From the NCBI RefSeq assembly GCF_006402735.1, contig NZ_CP017174.1, positions 5,870,001-5,934,000 on the forward strand: a DNA stretch of 64,000 nucleotides, read 5' to 3'. Every line of letters begins with the position of its first letter. Position 1 is the first letter of the stretch. Positions 56,826 to 64,000 of this stretch are shown here, piece by piece. The position numbers were made by a program, and so were the translations under genes. The notes under the pieces were generated by a model. It searched no databases. It was not told the origin of the DNA and saw only the letters and a program-made list of their open reading frames with translations. The DNA comes from Myxococcus xanthus. GTDB lineage: Bacteria > Myxococcota > Myxococcia > Myxococcales > Myxococcaceae.

Positions 56826-57694
56826 CGACGCGCTCCTTCGTCCAGCTCCGGCCTCCGGTACACCAGGTCCCCGCGCAGGTGAACGAACTCGAAGTCCGAG
56901 CCCAGGTTCAGCAGGTTCTCTGAGTGTCCCAGCAGCAGGTGCCCCCCTGGCACCAACCGGTCCCGAACGATGCTCAGGAACTTCCGGCGTGCCGCCAGGT
57001 CGAAGTAGATGAGCACGTTGCGGCAGAACACCACGTCCATGCGTGGCACCAGTTGGCTACCCACCTCGTCCAGCAGGTTGTGGTGGCCAAAGGACACCCA
57101 GGCGCGCACTTCGTCCCGGACGCGCACGCGGTTGTTTCCCAGCGAAACGAAGTGGCGCTCCAGAAACTCCGGCGAGGTGGCGCGCAGCGCGGAGGGCCCG
57201 TACTCCGCTCGGCGCGCCATGGCCAGCACGCGCCGGGAGATGTCCGTGCCCAGGACCTCCACGTCCCAGTCGTCGAAGCGGCGGCTGTCCTTGAGGAGCA
57301 TCGCCAGCGTGTAGGCCTCCTCCCCGGACGAGCAACCCGCGGACCACACCCGCAGCCGGCGCAGCCGCGCGTTGCGCTGCTCCACCACCGGGAGCAGTTC
57401 GTCCGTGAAGGACTTGAGCTGCGTGGGCTCGCGGAAGAAGTACGTCTCGTGGGTGGTGAGGGATTCGACGGCCGCCTCCAGTTCGGCGTGCCGGTTGGCG
57501 TCGTAGCGCAGGTAGCGGTGATACGCGCCGTAGTCCGGCAGCCCCAGCAACTCCAGCCGGGGCCACAGGCGGCGCTCCATCACGAACTTCATGTCCTCGT
57601 GCACCAGGATGCCGCAGTGCGAATACACGTGGTCCCGGAGGAGACGGAACTCCTCCGCTGACATCTCCGGACGTCCGTCGTCGAAGCGTGCCAT
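56822..57694 (-). CDS. cheR: Chemoreceptor glutamate methyltransferase CheR
   Basis: A 290-residue SAM-dependent methyltransferase. The N-terminal helical domain (EEFRLLRDHVYSHCGILVHE) precedes the catalytic domain with TTHETYFFREPTQLKSF, the SAM motif VWSAGCSSGEEAYTLAMLL, EVLGTDISRRVLAMA and MDVVFCRNVLIYFDLAAR. It methylates receptor glutamates. It follows the HEAT-repeat gene by 9 bp and overlaps cheB. Confidence 0.94.
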   Translation of the reverse strand: MARFDDGRPEMSAEEFRLLRDHVYSHCGILVHEDMKFVMERRLWPRLELLGLPDYGAYHRYLRYDANRHAELEAAVESLTTHETYFFREPTQLKSFTDELLPVVEQRNARLRRLRVWSAGCSSGEEAYTLAMLLKDSRRFDDWDVEVLGTDISRRVLAMARRAEYGPSALRATSPEFLERHFVSLGNNRVRVRDEVRAWVSFGHHNLLDEVGSQLVPRMDVVFCRNVLIYFDLAARRKFLSIVRDRLVPGGHLLLGHSENLLNLGSDFEFVHLRGDLVYRRPELDEGARR

Positions 57695-57703
57695 GGAGCC
57701 CTC

Positions 57704-59683
57704 TCAGCGCCGGAGCAGGCGCTCCACGGCGTCGGAGAGGGCTCGCCGCGCCAGGGCGTCCGACTCCGCCTCCAGCGCCTCCTGGGCGGCGGACAGACAC
57801 TCCGGCCCCGCCGAATCTCCCAGCACCCGCGCCGCCGCCGCGCGAACATCCCAGCGCGCATGACGCAGCAGTGACAGCGCCATCGTCACGCCGGCCGACG
57901 ACTCCGCCCCCGCCACCAACGCCGCCTTCACCACCTCCACGTCCGGATGGCCCGCGGCCTCCCGCAACACTCCTGGGCCCGCCGCTCCCATCCGCGCCAG
58001 GGCCCGCACCGCGGCCACCGCCAGCGCGCCATCCGCGTCTCGCGTCAGGGCCACCAGGTCCGGTACCCGGTCCAACGCGCCGCAGTCCCCCGCCGCCTCC
58101 ACCGCGGCCACCCGCACGGAGGGGTCCTCGTCCCTTAGTACCGGCGACAGCAGCGCGCCCGCGTCCGGCCCGCCCAGTCGCGCCAGGGCCCGCGTGCCCG
58201 CGATGCGCACCGGCACGGACTCATCCGCGAGCGCCGCGCGCACCAGCTCCCGACCGACGTCGCCATCCAGCTCACACGCCGCCACCACCGCCGCCGCGCG
58301 CCACCGAGGGTCCTCATCCCGCGCCAGCCGCTTCACCGAGGGCAGGGCCGGCACTCCGCCCACGCGGGCCAGGGCGGCGACCGCCGCGGGCGTGGCCCTG
58401 CGCGCCACAGCATCCTCCAACGCCTCCAGCACCGCCGGCCGACACGACTCCGCCAGTTCGGCCAGAGAACGCGTCGCCGCCCCCGCCAGGGATGGCTCTT
58501 CCAACAGGGCGACGAGCGGCGACACCGCCGAGGCCGCGCCCGTGCGCCCCAAGGCACGCACCACCACCGCGCGAAGCTCGTCCTCCACCCACTCCAGCAA
58601 CGCGCACAGCGTTGCCACCGCCGAGGCGTCGACCAGGTCCACCAGCGCTTCGGCCGCGGCGGCCCGCGCCGGCAGAGACAGCTCCGGTAGGCGATGAAGC
58701 AAGGTGCGCCCGCCGGCCGGCCCCAGCCTTCCCAGCGTGTGCAGCACCTCGCGCAGCAGCCGCGCCTCGCGCGCGCACTCCGCCACGGGCACGGCCAGCG
58801 ACGCATCGCCCAGCGAGGCCACCGCCACCAGCGTGCCCGCGCGCACCATGCCGTCCTCGGACGCCAGCGCCTCGGTCAGTCGCGGCGTTACGCCGGGCAG
58901 GGGCAAGAGCGCCTTCCGCACCACCGCTTCGAGTTCCCCGCGCCGCGCACCGCCGGAACGCGCGGCCTGTGTCCCCAGGGCGGACAGCGCCGCCTCTCGC
59001 ACCGAGCGCAACTCCGACGTGAGCCCCTGGCAGATGCGCACCGTCGCGTCCGCCTCCGGAATGAGGCCCAGCATCCGGTAGGCGCTCCGCTGAAGCCGAG
59101 GGTCCTCCAGCAAGGCCTTCACCAGCGGAAGGGGCGCCGCATGCTGAAGCAGCGTCAACCCTTCCAGGGCGGACAGGCGAAGCAGCGGCTCCGGCTCGGC
59201 CAGCAGCGACTCCAGCGCGGTGACGGCTTGCGCGCCGCCGATGCGCCCCAGTGCCTCCGCCGCGGACACGCGCACGTTGAGGTCCGCGTCCGAGAGCGAA
59301 CGCACCAGCGGAGCCTCCGCATCGCGATGCCCCAGTTGACCCAGGATGTCCGCGGCGAACTTCCGCTGGTCCGGGTCTGGATGGGCCAGCAGGCCCACCA
59401 ACGGGCCCAACGCGGCACTGCCCAGCCCCGCGAGCGCCTCCGCCGCCGCGTTCCGAGCCCCCGTCTCCCCTCGCTCGCCCAGCACGGAGATGAGCCGGGC
59501 CGCGAGCTCGCTCGAGGCGGGCATCCGCTTGAGGGCCTCCGCCGCGACGTGGCGCACGCGCCAGCTCTCGTCATGCAAGCCGACGACGAGAATCTCCAGA
59601 ACGCCCGCGGTGCACGGGTCCAGCGATTGGAGCGCGAGGTAGCGCGCCTCTTCCGCGACCGGGGGCTCGGAGTGGGGGCTCAT
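57704..59683 (-). CDS. HEAT-repeat protein in a chemosensory operon
   Basis: A 659-residue protein built almost entirely of HEAT/PBS-lyase-like repeats of about 30 residues, for example VRHVAAEALKRMPASSELAA, VRVSAAEALGRIGGAQAVTA and VRAAAARVLGDSAGPECLSA. No signal peptide, membrane segment or catalytic motif is seen. Such solenoids bind proteins. Its position between a small membrane protein and cheR suggests a scaffold or adaptor for the pathway; HEAT-repeat proteins occur in other M. xanthus chemosensory loci. The ATG overlap with the upstream small gene is ATGA. Confidence 0.85.
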   Translation of the reverse strand: MSPHSEPPVAEEARYLALQSLDPCTAGVLEILVVGLHDESWRVRHVAAEALKRMPASSELAARLISVLGERGETGARNAAAEALAGLGSAALGPLVGLLAHPDPDQRKFAADILGQLGHRDAEAPLVRSLSDADLNVRVSAAEALGRIGGAQAVTALESLLAEPEPLLRLSALEGLTLLQHAAPLPLVKALLEDPRLQRSAYRMLGLIPEADATVRICQGLTSELRSVREAALSALGTQAARSGGARRGELEAVVRKALLPLPGVTPRLTEALASEDGMVRAGTLVAVASLGDASLAVPVAECAREARLLREVLHTLGRLGPAGGRTLLHRLPELSLPARAAAAEALVDLVDASAVATLCALLEWVEDELRAVVVRALGRTGAASAVSPLVALLEEPSLAGAATRSLAELAESCRPAVLEALEDAVARRATPAAVAALARVGGVPALPSVKRLARDEDPRWRAAAVVAACELDGDVGRELVRAALADESVPVRIAGTRALARLGGPDAGALLSPVLRDEDPSVRVAAVEAAGDCGALDRVPDLVALTRDADGALAVAAVRALARMGAAGPGVLREAAGHPDVEVVKAALVAGAESSAGVTMALSLLRHARWDVRAAAARVLGDSAGPECLSAAQEALEAESDALARRALSDAVERLLRR

Positions 59684-60057
59684 GTGTCGAAGACCTGGTC
59701 AGACCCTGGTTGGAGGTAGAACCAGAGGGCGTAGGCCCCCAGGGCCGTGCCCAGTGGAACGTTGGGAATGGCGAGGATGCCCAGAACCAGCGTCAGCGTC
59801 CTCGACCACGCCTTGCGGTTCAGCAACCCGAAGCCGGTGATGACACCTGGCAGCCCCAGCAACGCGAGGCACCCGCCCACGCCCATGCCCACGGCCACAA
59901 TCAGCGCCCGCTCCTCGGGCTTCGCGCCCGGCAACAGCCCGCCCATCGCCCCGATGAACAGCATCACTCCCACGGCGATGAGCACCGACAGCCCGTTGAT
60001 GACGATGAAGAGGATGCCGAGAATTCTACGGTGCTGCTCCAGTCCTTGATGGCTCAC
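59680..60057 (-). CDS. Small four-helix membrane protein, unknown function
   Basis: A 125-residue protein with four hydrophobic helices (ILGILFIVINGLSVLIAVGV, VGVGGCLALLGLPGVITGFG and two more), short loops, and a C-terminus ending LQPGSDQVFDT. No family recognised. It is coupled to the HEAT-repeat gene by an ATGA overlap and sits 21 bp after cheW, so it probably belongs to the chemosensory system, perhaps as a membrane anchor. Confidence 0.75.
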   Translation of the reverse strand: MSHQGLEQHRRILGILFIVINGLSVLIAVGVMLFIGAMGGLLPGAKPEERALIVAVGMGVGGCLALLGLPGVITGFGLLNRKAWSRTLTLVLGILAIPNVPLGTALGAYALWFYLQPGSDQVFDT

Positions 60058-60078
60058 CTCAATCCCCCATGTGTGCGC

Positions 60079-60603
60079 CTACGTCGTGTTCCTTGAAGAC
60101 TCGCGCTCCAACTCCACGCGCAGCAATGCCTTGAGGTCCAGCAACAGCCGGAGCCGGTCCGGTGGCCCGCAGACACCGACGACAAAGGGCGTGTGTCCCG
60201 CCACCATCAGCGCGGGCGCGGGCTTGATGTCGCCGCGCCGCACGCGCAGCACCTCCGCCACCCGGTCCACCTTCACCGCCACGCGCCGCGTGCCCAGCTT
60301 GCAGACCAGCAGCCGCGTCTTCGGTGTCTCCGGCCCCGGCGCGCCCAGGAGCCGGAACCGCAGGTCCACCACCGGCAGGATGAGGCCGCGCAGATGGACC
60401 ACGCCCTCCACGAACGCCGGCGCGTGCGGGATGGGGGTGATGCGCTGGAGCGGGAGGATTTCCTCCACCCGCATGATGTCCAACACGTACTCCTCCGCGC
60501 CGATGAAGAAGGCACAGAGCTGGACCACCAGGTCCGCGGCCGAGGCCACTTCATCCGTGACCGCGTGGGGACGCCGCGGCAGCAGGTTGACGGAGTCCTT
60601 CAT
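60079..60603 (-). CDS. cheW: CheW-like chemotaxis adaptor
   Basis: A 174-residue CheW-domain protein: LCAFFIGAEEYVLDIMRVEE, ILPLQRITPIPHAPAFVEGV, VHLRGLILPVVDLRFRLL and a C-terminal LLLDLKALL. CheW links receptors to CheA. The ATG at 60603 overlaps the stop of the other cheW (ATGA); the longer upstream frame is out of the family. Two CheW proteins suggest two receptor inputs or array geometry. Confidence 0.9.
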   Translation of the reverse strand: MKDSVNLLPRRPHAVTDEVASAADLVVQLCAFFIGAEEYVLDIMRVEEILPLQRITPIPHAPAFVEGVVHLRGLILPVVDLRFRLLGAPGPETPKTRLLVCKLGTRRVAVKVDRVAEVLRVRRGDIKPAPALMVAGHTPFVVGVCGPPDRLRLLLDLKALLRVELERESSRNTT

Positions 60604-61166
60604 GGGGCGAGCGCCTGTTCCGCGTCCAAGAGGATGTAGAGCATGGGGCCGCGCCGGCCCATGCCCACCACGCAATCCCTGTCACCCACGCGCAACCCTG
60701 GTGGCGGTGCCTCCAGCATGGACGGCTTGAGCTTCACCACGCCCACCACGCCATCCACCCACACCCCCGCGGGCCCCGTCTCCGTGCGCAGCACGAGGAT
60801 GCGAGCACTCCGGGGCGGAGCCGGCGCGTCGGGCCCGGCGACCAGGGGCGCCCGTTCCGCCAGCCGCAACCGCACCTTGACGTCGTACACGGGCAGCAGC
60901 TCACCGCGCAGGTTCATCACGCCCAGGAGCTGGGGCTCGGCGCGGGGAATCTCCGTCAGCGGCGGAACCTTGGAGATTTCACGTACCCCCCGGATGGGGA
61001 CCGCGTAGCACTCCCCCTCCAGGCGGAAGGCCAGGTACTCCTCGGGCACCTCCTCGGGGGCCGCGGGCAATACGCCGTCACTGCCCACCGCGAAATCATG
61101 GAGCCCGGAGACGTCCTCGTCAGGACGGTAGAAGAAGTCGTCGAGCAGCTCCGAGAACCGGGACAC
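60600..61166 (-). CDS. cheW: CheW-like chemotaxis adaptor
   Basis: A 188-residue CheW-domain protein with an acidic N-terminal extension (FSELLDDFFYRPDEDVSGLH) before the core: EYLAFRLEGECYAVPIRGVR, EISKVPPLTEIPRAEPQLLG, VMNLRGELLPVYDVKVRLRL and a C-terminal MLYILLDAEQAL. GTG start at 61166. It lies 43 bp after cheA and overlaps the second cheW. Confidence 0.9.
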   Translation of the reverse strand: MSRFSELLDDFFYRPDEDVSGLHDFAVGSDGVLPAAPEEVPEEYLAFRLEGECYAVPIRGVREISKVPPLTEIPRAEPQLLGVMNLRGELLPVYDVKVRLRLAERAPLVAGPDAPAPPRSARILVLRTETGPAGVWVDGVVGVVKLKPSMLEAPPPGLRVGDRDCVVGMGRRGPMLYILLDAEQALAP

Positions 61167-61209
61167 AGCGACGCAGGATAGCAGCCAGCGCGCCCGTCCG
61201 CAGCGAGGG

Positions 61210-63798
61210 TCAGGCGCGACGCCGCTCCACGGCCATGCCCTCTTCCAGGAGCGCCGCCACGTCCAGCACCAGGACGGTGCGCCGGTTGCCCAGGTCGGTG
61301 GCGCCGGAGATGCCCCGGACGGACTGGAGCCGGCCCCCCAGGGGCTTGGTGACGATGTCCTGCTGGCCGTGCAGTTCGTCCACGGCGATGCCCAGGCGCT
61401 CCTGGGCCAGCCCCACCACCACCACGAAGTGGCGGCTCACCGGACGCTCCGGCAGGGCGAACATGCGAGACAGCCGCACGAAGGGCAGCGTCTGCCCACG
61501 CAGGTCCAGGACCTCGCGCCGCTCCACGGTGCGGATTTCCTTGGGCTGGACGGAGATGATTTCGAGCACGCTGTTGAGCGGCACCGCGTAGGTGCGGCCA
61601 CTAACGCCCACCAGCAGCGCGCGGATGATGGCCAGCGTGACGGGGAGCGTGAGGTGGAAGGCGGTGCCCTTTCCGCGCTCGCTCCACACGTCGATGATGC
61701 CCGACAGGTTGCCCAGGTTGTTCTTCACCACGTCCAGGCCGACGCCCCGGCCGGAGAGCTCGGACACGCTGCGGGCGGTGGAGAAGCCGGGCTGGAAGAT
61801 GAGGTTGAGCAGTTCCCGCCGGCTCATCTCCTGGGCCTGCGCGAAGGTGATGAGGCCGCGGGTAATCGCCACCTCGCGCACGCGCACCTCGTCGATGCCG
61901 GCGCCGTCGTCACTCACCTCGATGGCGACGTGGTTGCCCTTCTGCTCGGCGCGCAGGCTCACCACCGCGCGGCGGGGCTTGCCCGCGGCCAGACGGGCGT
62001 CAGGGGATTCGACGCCGTGGTCGATGGCGTTGCGGATGAGGTGCATCAGCGGGTCGCTGAGCTCCTCGACGATGAGCTTGTCCAGCTCCACCTCGCCGCC
62101 GCTGATGGCGAGCTCGATTTCCTTCCCCGCCTCGCGGGTGATGCGGCGCACCAGCCGTGCCAGCTTGTCGAACACCTGGCCGACGGGGACCATCCGCGCT
62201 TCGAGGAGACCTTCCTGGAGGGCTTCCAGCTTGCGCTCCAGGCCCCGCGTCTCGCGCGCCAGCTCCTGGCCGAACAGCTTGGAGAGCGCCACCGCGCCGT
62301 CCTGCCTCGCGGACTCCGCGAGCCGCTGGAGGTTGGCCTTGATGAGCAGCAGCTCGCCCACCATGTTGATGAGGCCATCCAGGCGCCCGATGTCCACGCG
62401 CACGGTCTGCGTCAGGGAACGCAGCGACGTGTCCGCCGTCAGTGCCGATGGTGGACTCACGGGAGCGCCGGCCGGTGGCGCTGGGGCTACCGAGAGATTC
62501 TTGGATGATGCCTTGGCGGCGCCCTGGAGGTAGGCGACGACCGGCACGCTGGAGGGCCCAGGCACGGGAGTCGGTGAAGGCGAGCCGCTGGCATCGGCAG
62601 GCATGGCGGCGTCCGCCGTGGGCCATTCCAGGAGCCCGGGCTCCGTGTCTTCCGGTACGTGCGAAAGGAGCGGCTGCCGCGCCTCGGGGGGCATCGCGGC
62701 GGGCGTTGCGCGCACGCCCTTCTTCTTGCCGCCGCCCTTGGGCGACGTCGAATGCCCCGCCGCGGGCGCATCCTTGGCGTCCGCGGACGTGCCTCGGATT
62801 GCGGAGCCTCGGGGGCCGCGCGAGGGCGTTGCTCCCTTCCGCGACGTCTCTGTGGTCGCATCAGTCACGCGGACGGGTGCATCAGGTGCCGCGAGGCCCC
62901 CTGCCTCTGCGTACTGAGCAGTGCCTGCGTCCCTATCGCGTGTCGCCGCGTCTCCTGGCCGCGTCTCCGACTTCGCTCCCCCGGACGCGCGAATCGTCGC
63001 GGCGGGTTGCACGGCCTGAAGCAACGCGCTCGTCGCGGCCGCTGCGGCCGGGCGCACCGTCAGCGCGGCCAGCTCCGCGGGCGTCCCCTGCAGTCCCGTC
63101 TCCAGGGACACACGGTCGACCTGCGCACCAAAAATCAGGTCGAACGCGATGCCATGCGCGCCCCCCGGCTGCGCGGACGGCAGCGTGCTGATGACCTCGC
63201 CCAGCGGCTTGAGCCTCGCGTTGAGCTCCGCCAGGCCCTTGTCGAAGTCGGACAAATCAAAGGCGGCTCGCACGCGCCACAGCGACACTCCCCGCCGCAC
63301 GTTCTCCCGCAGCCGGTGCTCCTCGTACTCCGTGAAGACGGAGCGGACCTGCGCCTCCAGTTCCAACCGGTCCAGCGGGTCGTCGTCAGCAACCTCCACC
63401 GGAGCACCCATCGACGCCATCCGCGCGGACATCGCCTCCACGCGGGCGGACAGGCTTTCGCTCTCCGTGCCACGAGCGGCCTCGCCCAGCAGTGCCTGGA
63501 ACGCATCCAGGACTTCGATGAGCGCATCCAGGACCGCGCCATCCAGCAGCAGCTTCCCCAGCCGAAGCCTGTCGAGCAGGTCCTCTGTCCCGTGCGCCAG
63601 CCGGGAGATGCGCTCCTGGCCGAACAGCCCGGACAACCCCTTGAGCGAATGCGCCGCGCGGAAGATGCCGTTGACCAGGTCCGGGTCCGCCTCGTGGCCC
63701 CGGCGCTCGTCGAGCACGAGCAGGTCCCTGGCCAGGGCGTCGAGAATCTCCGTCGCCTCGGCCACGAACTCGGCCAGTGCCTTGCTTCCCGGACTCAC
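61210..63798 (-). CDS. cheA: Chemotaxis histidine kinase CheA
   Basis: An 862-residue cytosolic kinase. The HPt domain has the phospho-accepting His at 50 (IFRAAHSLKGLSGLFG). A long middle part (about 130-480) includes Ala/Pro/Lys-rich linkers. Then come the dimerisation helices (IGRLDGLINMVGELLLIKA), the ATPase with N-box LMHLIRNAIDHGVESPDAR, G1 DDGAGIDEV and G2 GVGLDVVKNN, and a C-terminal CheW-like regulatory domain. The GTG overlaps the stop of the upstream receiver gene. It should phosphorylate the receiver proteins of this operon. Confidence 0.94.
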   Translation of the reverse strand: MSPGSKALAEFVAEATEILDALARDLLVLDERRGHEADPDLVNGIFRAAHSLKGLSGLFGQERISRLAHGTEDLLDRLRLGKLLLDGAVLDALIEVLDAFQALLGEAARGTESESLSARVEAMSARMASMGAPVEVADDDPLDRLELEAQVRSVFTEYEEHRLRENVRRGVSLWRVRAAFDLSDFDKGLAELNARLKPLGEVISTLPSAQPGGAHGIAFDLIFGAQVDRVSLETGLQGTPAELAALTVRPAAAAATSALLQAVQPAATIRASGGAKSETRPGDAATRDRDAGTAQYAEAGGLAAPDAPVRVTDATTETSRKGATPSRGPRGSAIRGTSADAKDAPAAGHSTSPKGGGKKKGVRATPAAMPPEARQPLLSHVPEDTEPGLLEWPTADAAMPADASGSPSPTPVPGPSSVPVVAYLQGAAKASSKNLSVAPAPPAGAPVSPPSALTADTSLRSLTQTVRVDIGRLDGLINMVGELLLIKANLQRLAESARQDGAVALSKLFGQELARETRGLERKLEALQEGLLEARMVPVGQVFDKLARLVRRITREAGKEIELAISGGEVELDKLIVEELSDPLMHLIRNAIDHGVESPDARLAAGKPRRAVVSLRAEQKGNHVAIEVSDDGAGIDEVRVREVAITRGLITFAQAQEMSRRELLNLIFQPGFSTARSVSELSGRGVGLDVVKNNLGNLSGIIDVWSERGKGTAFHLTLPVTLAIIRALLVGVSGRTYAVPLNSVLEIISVQPKEIRTVERREVLDLRGQTLPFVRLSRMFALPERPVSRHFVVVVGLAQERLGIAVDELHGQQDIVTKPLGGRLQSVRGISGATDLGNRRTVLVLDVAALLEEGMAVERRRA

Positions 63799-64000
63799 GG
63801 CAGCTTCAGGTAGCGCCGCAGGAGCGCTTCGAGGCTCCCGGGGATGAAGGGCTTGACCAGATACTCCGCGGCGCCCAGCGCGAGCCCGCGCTCGCGGTCC
63901 AGGTCGCGCCCCTCCGTGGTGATGATGAAGAGCGGCACGTCGCGGTAGTTGGGGTTCTTCTTGACGAAGTTGATGAGCTCCAGCCCGTTGATGTCAGGCA
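63795..64000 (-). CDS. Response regulator receiver domain (5' part beyond the window)
   Basis: The last 68 residues of a CheY-like receiver, cut by the right edge. Readable sequence includes PDINGLELINFVKKNPNYRD, VPLFIITTEGRDLDRERGLA and AAEYLVKPFIPGSLEALLRR, so the conserved Thr and Lys are present; the acceptor Asp lies just outside. It ends with TGA overlapping the cheA GTG. It is the promoter-proximal gene seen in the chemosensory operon. Confidence 0.85.
   Translation of the reverse strand, partial: PDINGLELINFVKKNPNYRDVPLFIITTEGRDLDRERGLALGAAEYLVKPFIPGSLEALLRRYLKLP

Overview
This is a GC-rich chromosomal window, almost certainly from a myxobacterium of the Myxococcaceae (Myxococcus, Corallococcus or a relative). 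The grounds are dense operons with ATGA/GTGA overlaps, frequent GTG and TTG starts, PATAN (DUF4388) proteins, a chemosensory cluster with a HEAT-repeat protein, and a complete lipid A/LPS gene set. No species was assigned by search; this is pattern recognition from sequence. I found no tRNA, CRISPR array, insertion sequence or prophage.

Left edge (1-715): non-coding, with three tandem minus-strand promoter-like elements firing toward base 1. They look like the promoters of an rRNA operon lying just outside the window. Next come gmk and yicC (minus), then a lone heptosyltransferase-like gene (plus).

3.4-14.5 kb (minus): a tightly packed LPS operon. In transcription order it encodes a pseudo-receiver/PATAN/J-domain/TPR protein, an MsbA-type flippase, a PHP-domain protein, WaaA, two GT4 glycosyltransferases, LpxK, a split HldE (kinase, then adenylyltransferase) and a Trm112-like zinc protein. 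Divergent from it are lpxB, a dolichol-phosphate-mannose-synthase-like GT2 and marC (plus). A lipoprotein and an OmpA-like protein follow on the minus strand.

18.8-29.8 kb (minus): a second envelope operon, lysS, a LolC/E-type permease with a large extra membrane domain, lolD, bamA, skp, lpxD, fabZ, lpxA and lpxI. Together with msbA, waaA, lpxK, lpxB and lptE, this window holds much of lipid A assembly, lipoprotein sorting and outer-membrane protein insertion.

29.9-41.6 kb (minus): an ECF sigma/anti-sigma pair; then phoH, a 7TM-HD phosphodiesterase, a cupin-YbeY fusion, a DUF4105 membrane protein and prfB with a classical programmed +1 frameshift; then a PATAN protein and a TPR/zinc-ribbon membrane protein.

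41.7-51.9 kb: mazG fused to a VOC domain and rpsT (plus); lptE, a zinc-ribbon membrane protein and leuS (minus); then a SusC/SusD-type outer-membrane uptake pair (plus), a family typical of Bacteroidetes.

51.9-64 kb (minus): a beta-hydroxyacid dehydrogenase, a two-gene ABC exporter, and a chemosensory operon. In transcription order the operon is a receiver protein (cut by the right edge), CheA, two CheW, a small membrane protein, a HEAT-repeat protein, CheR, CheB and CheY. No chemoreceptor gene lies inside the window.
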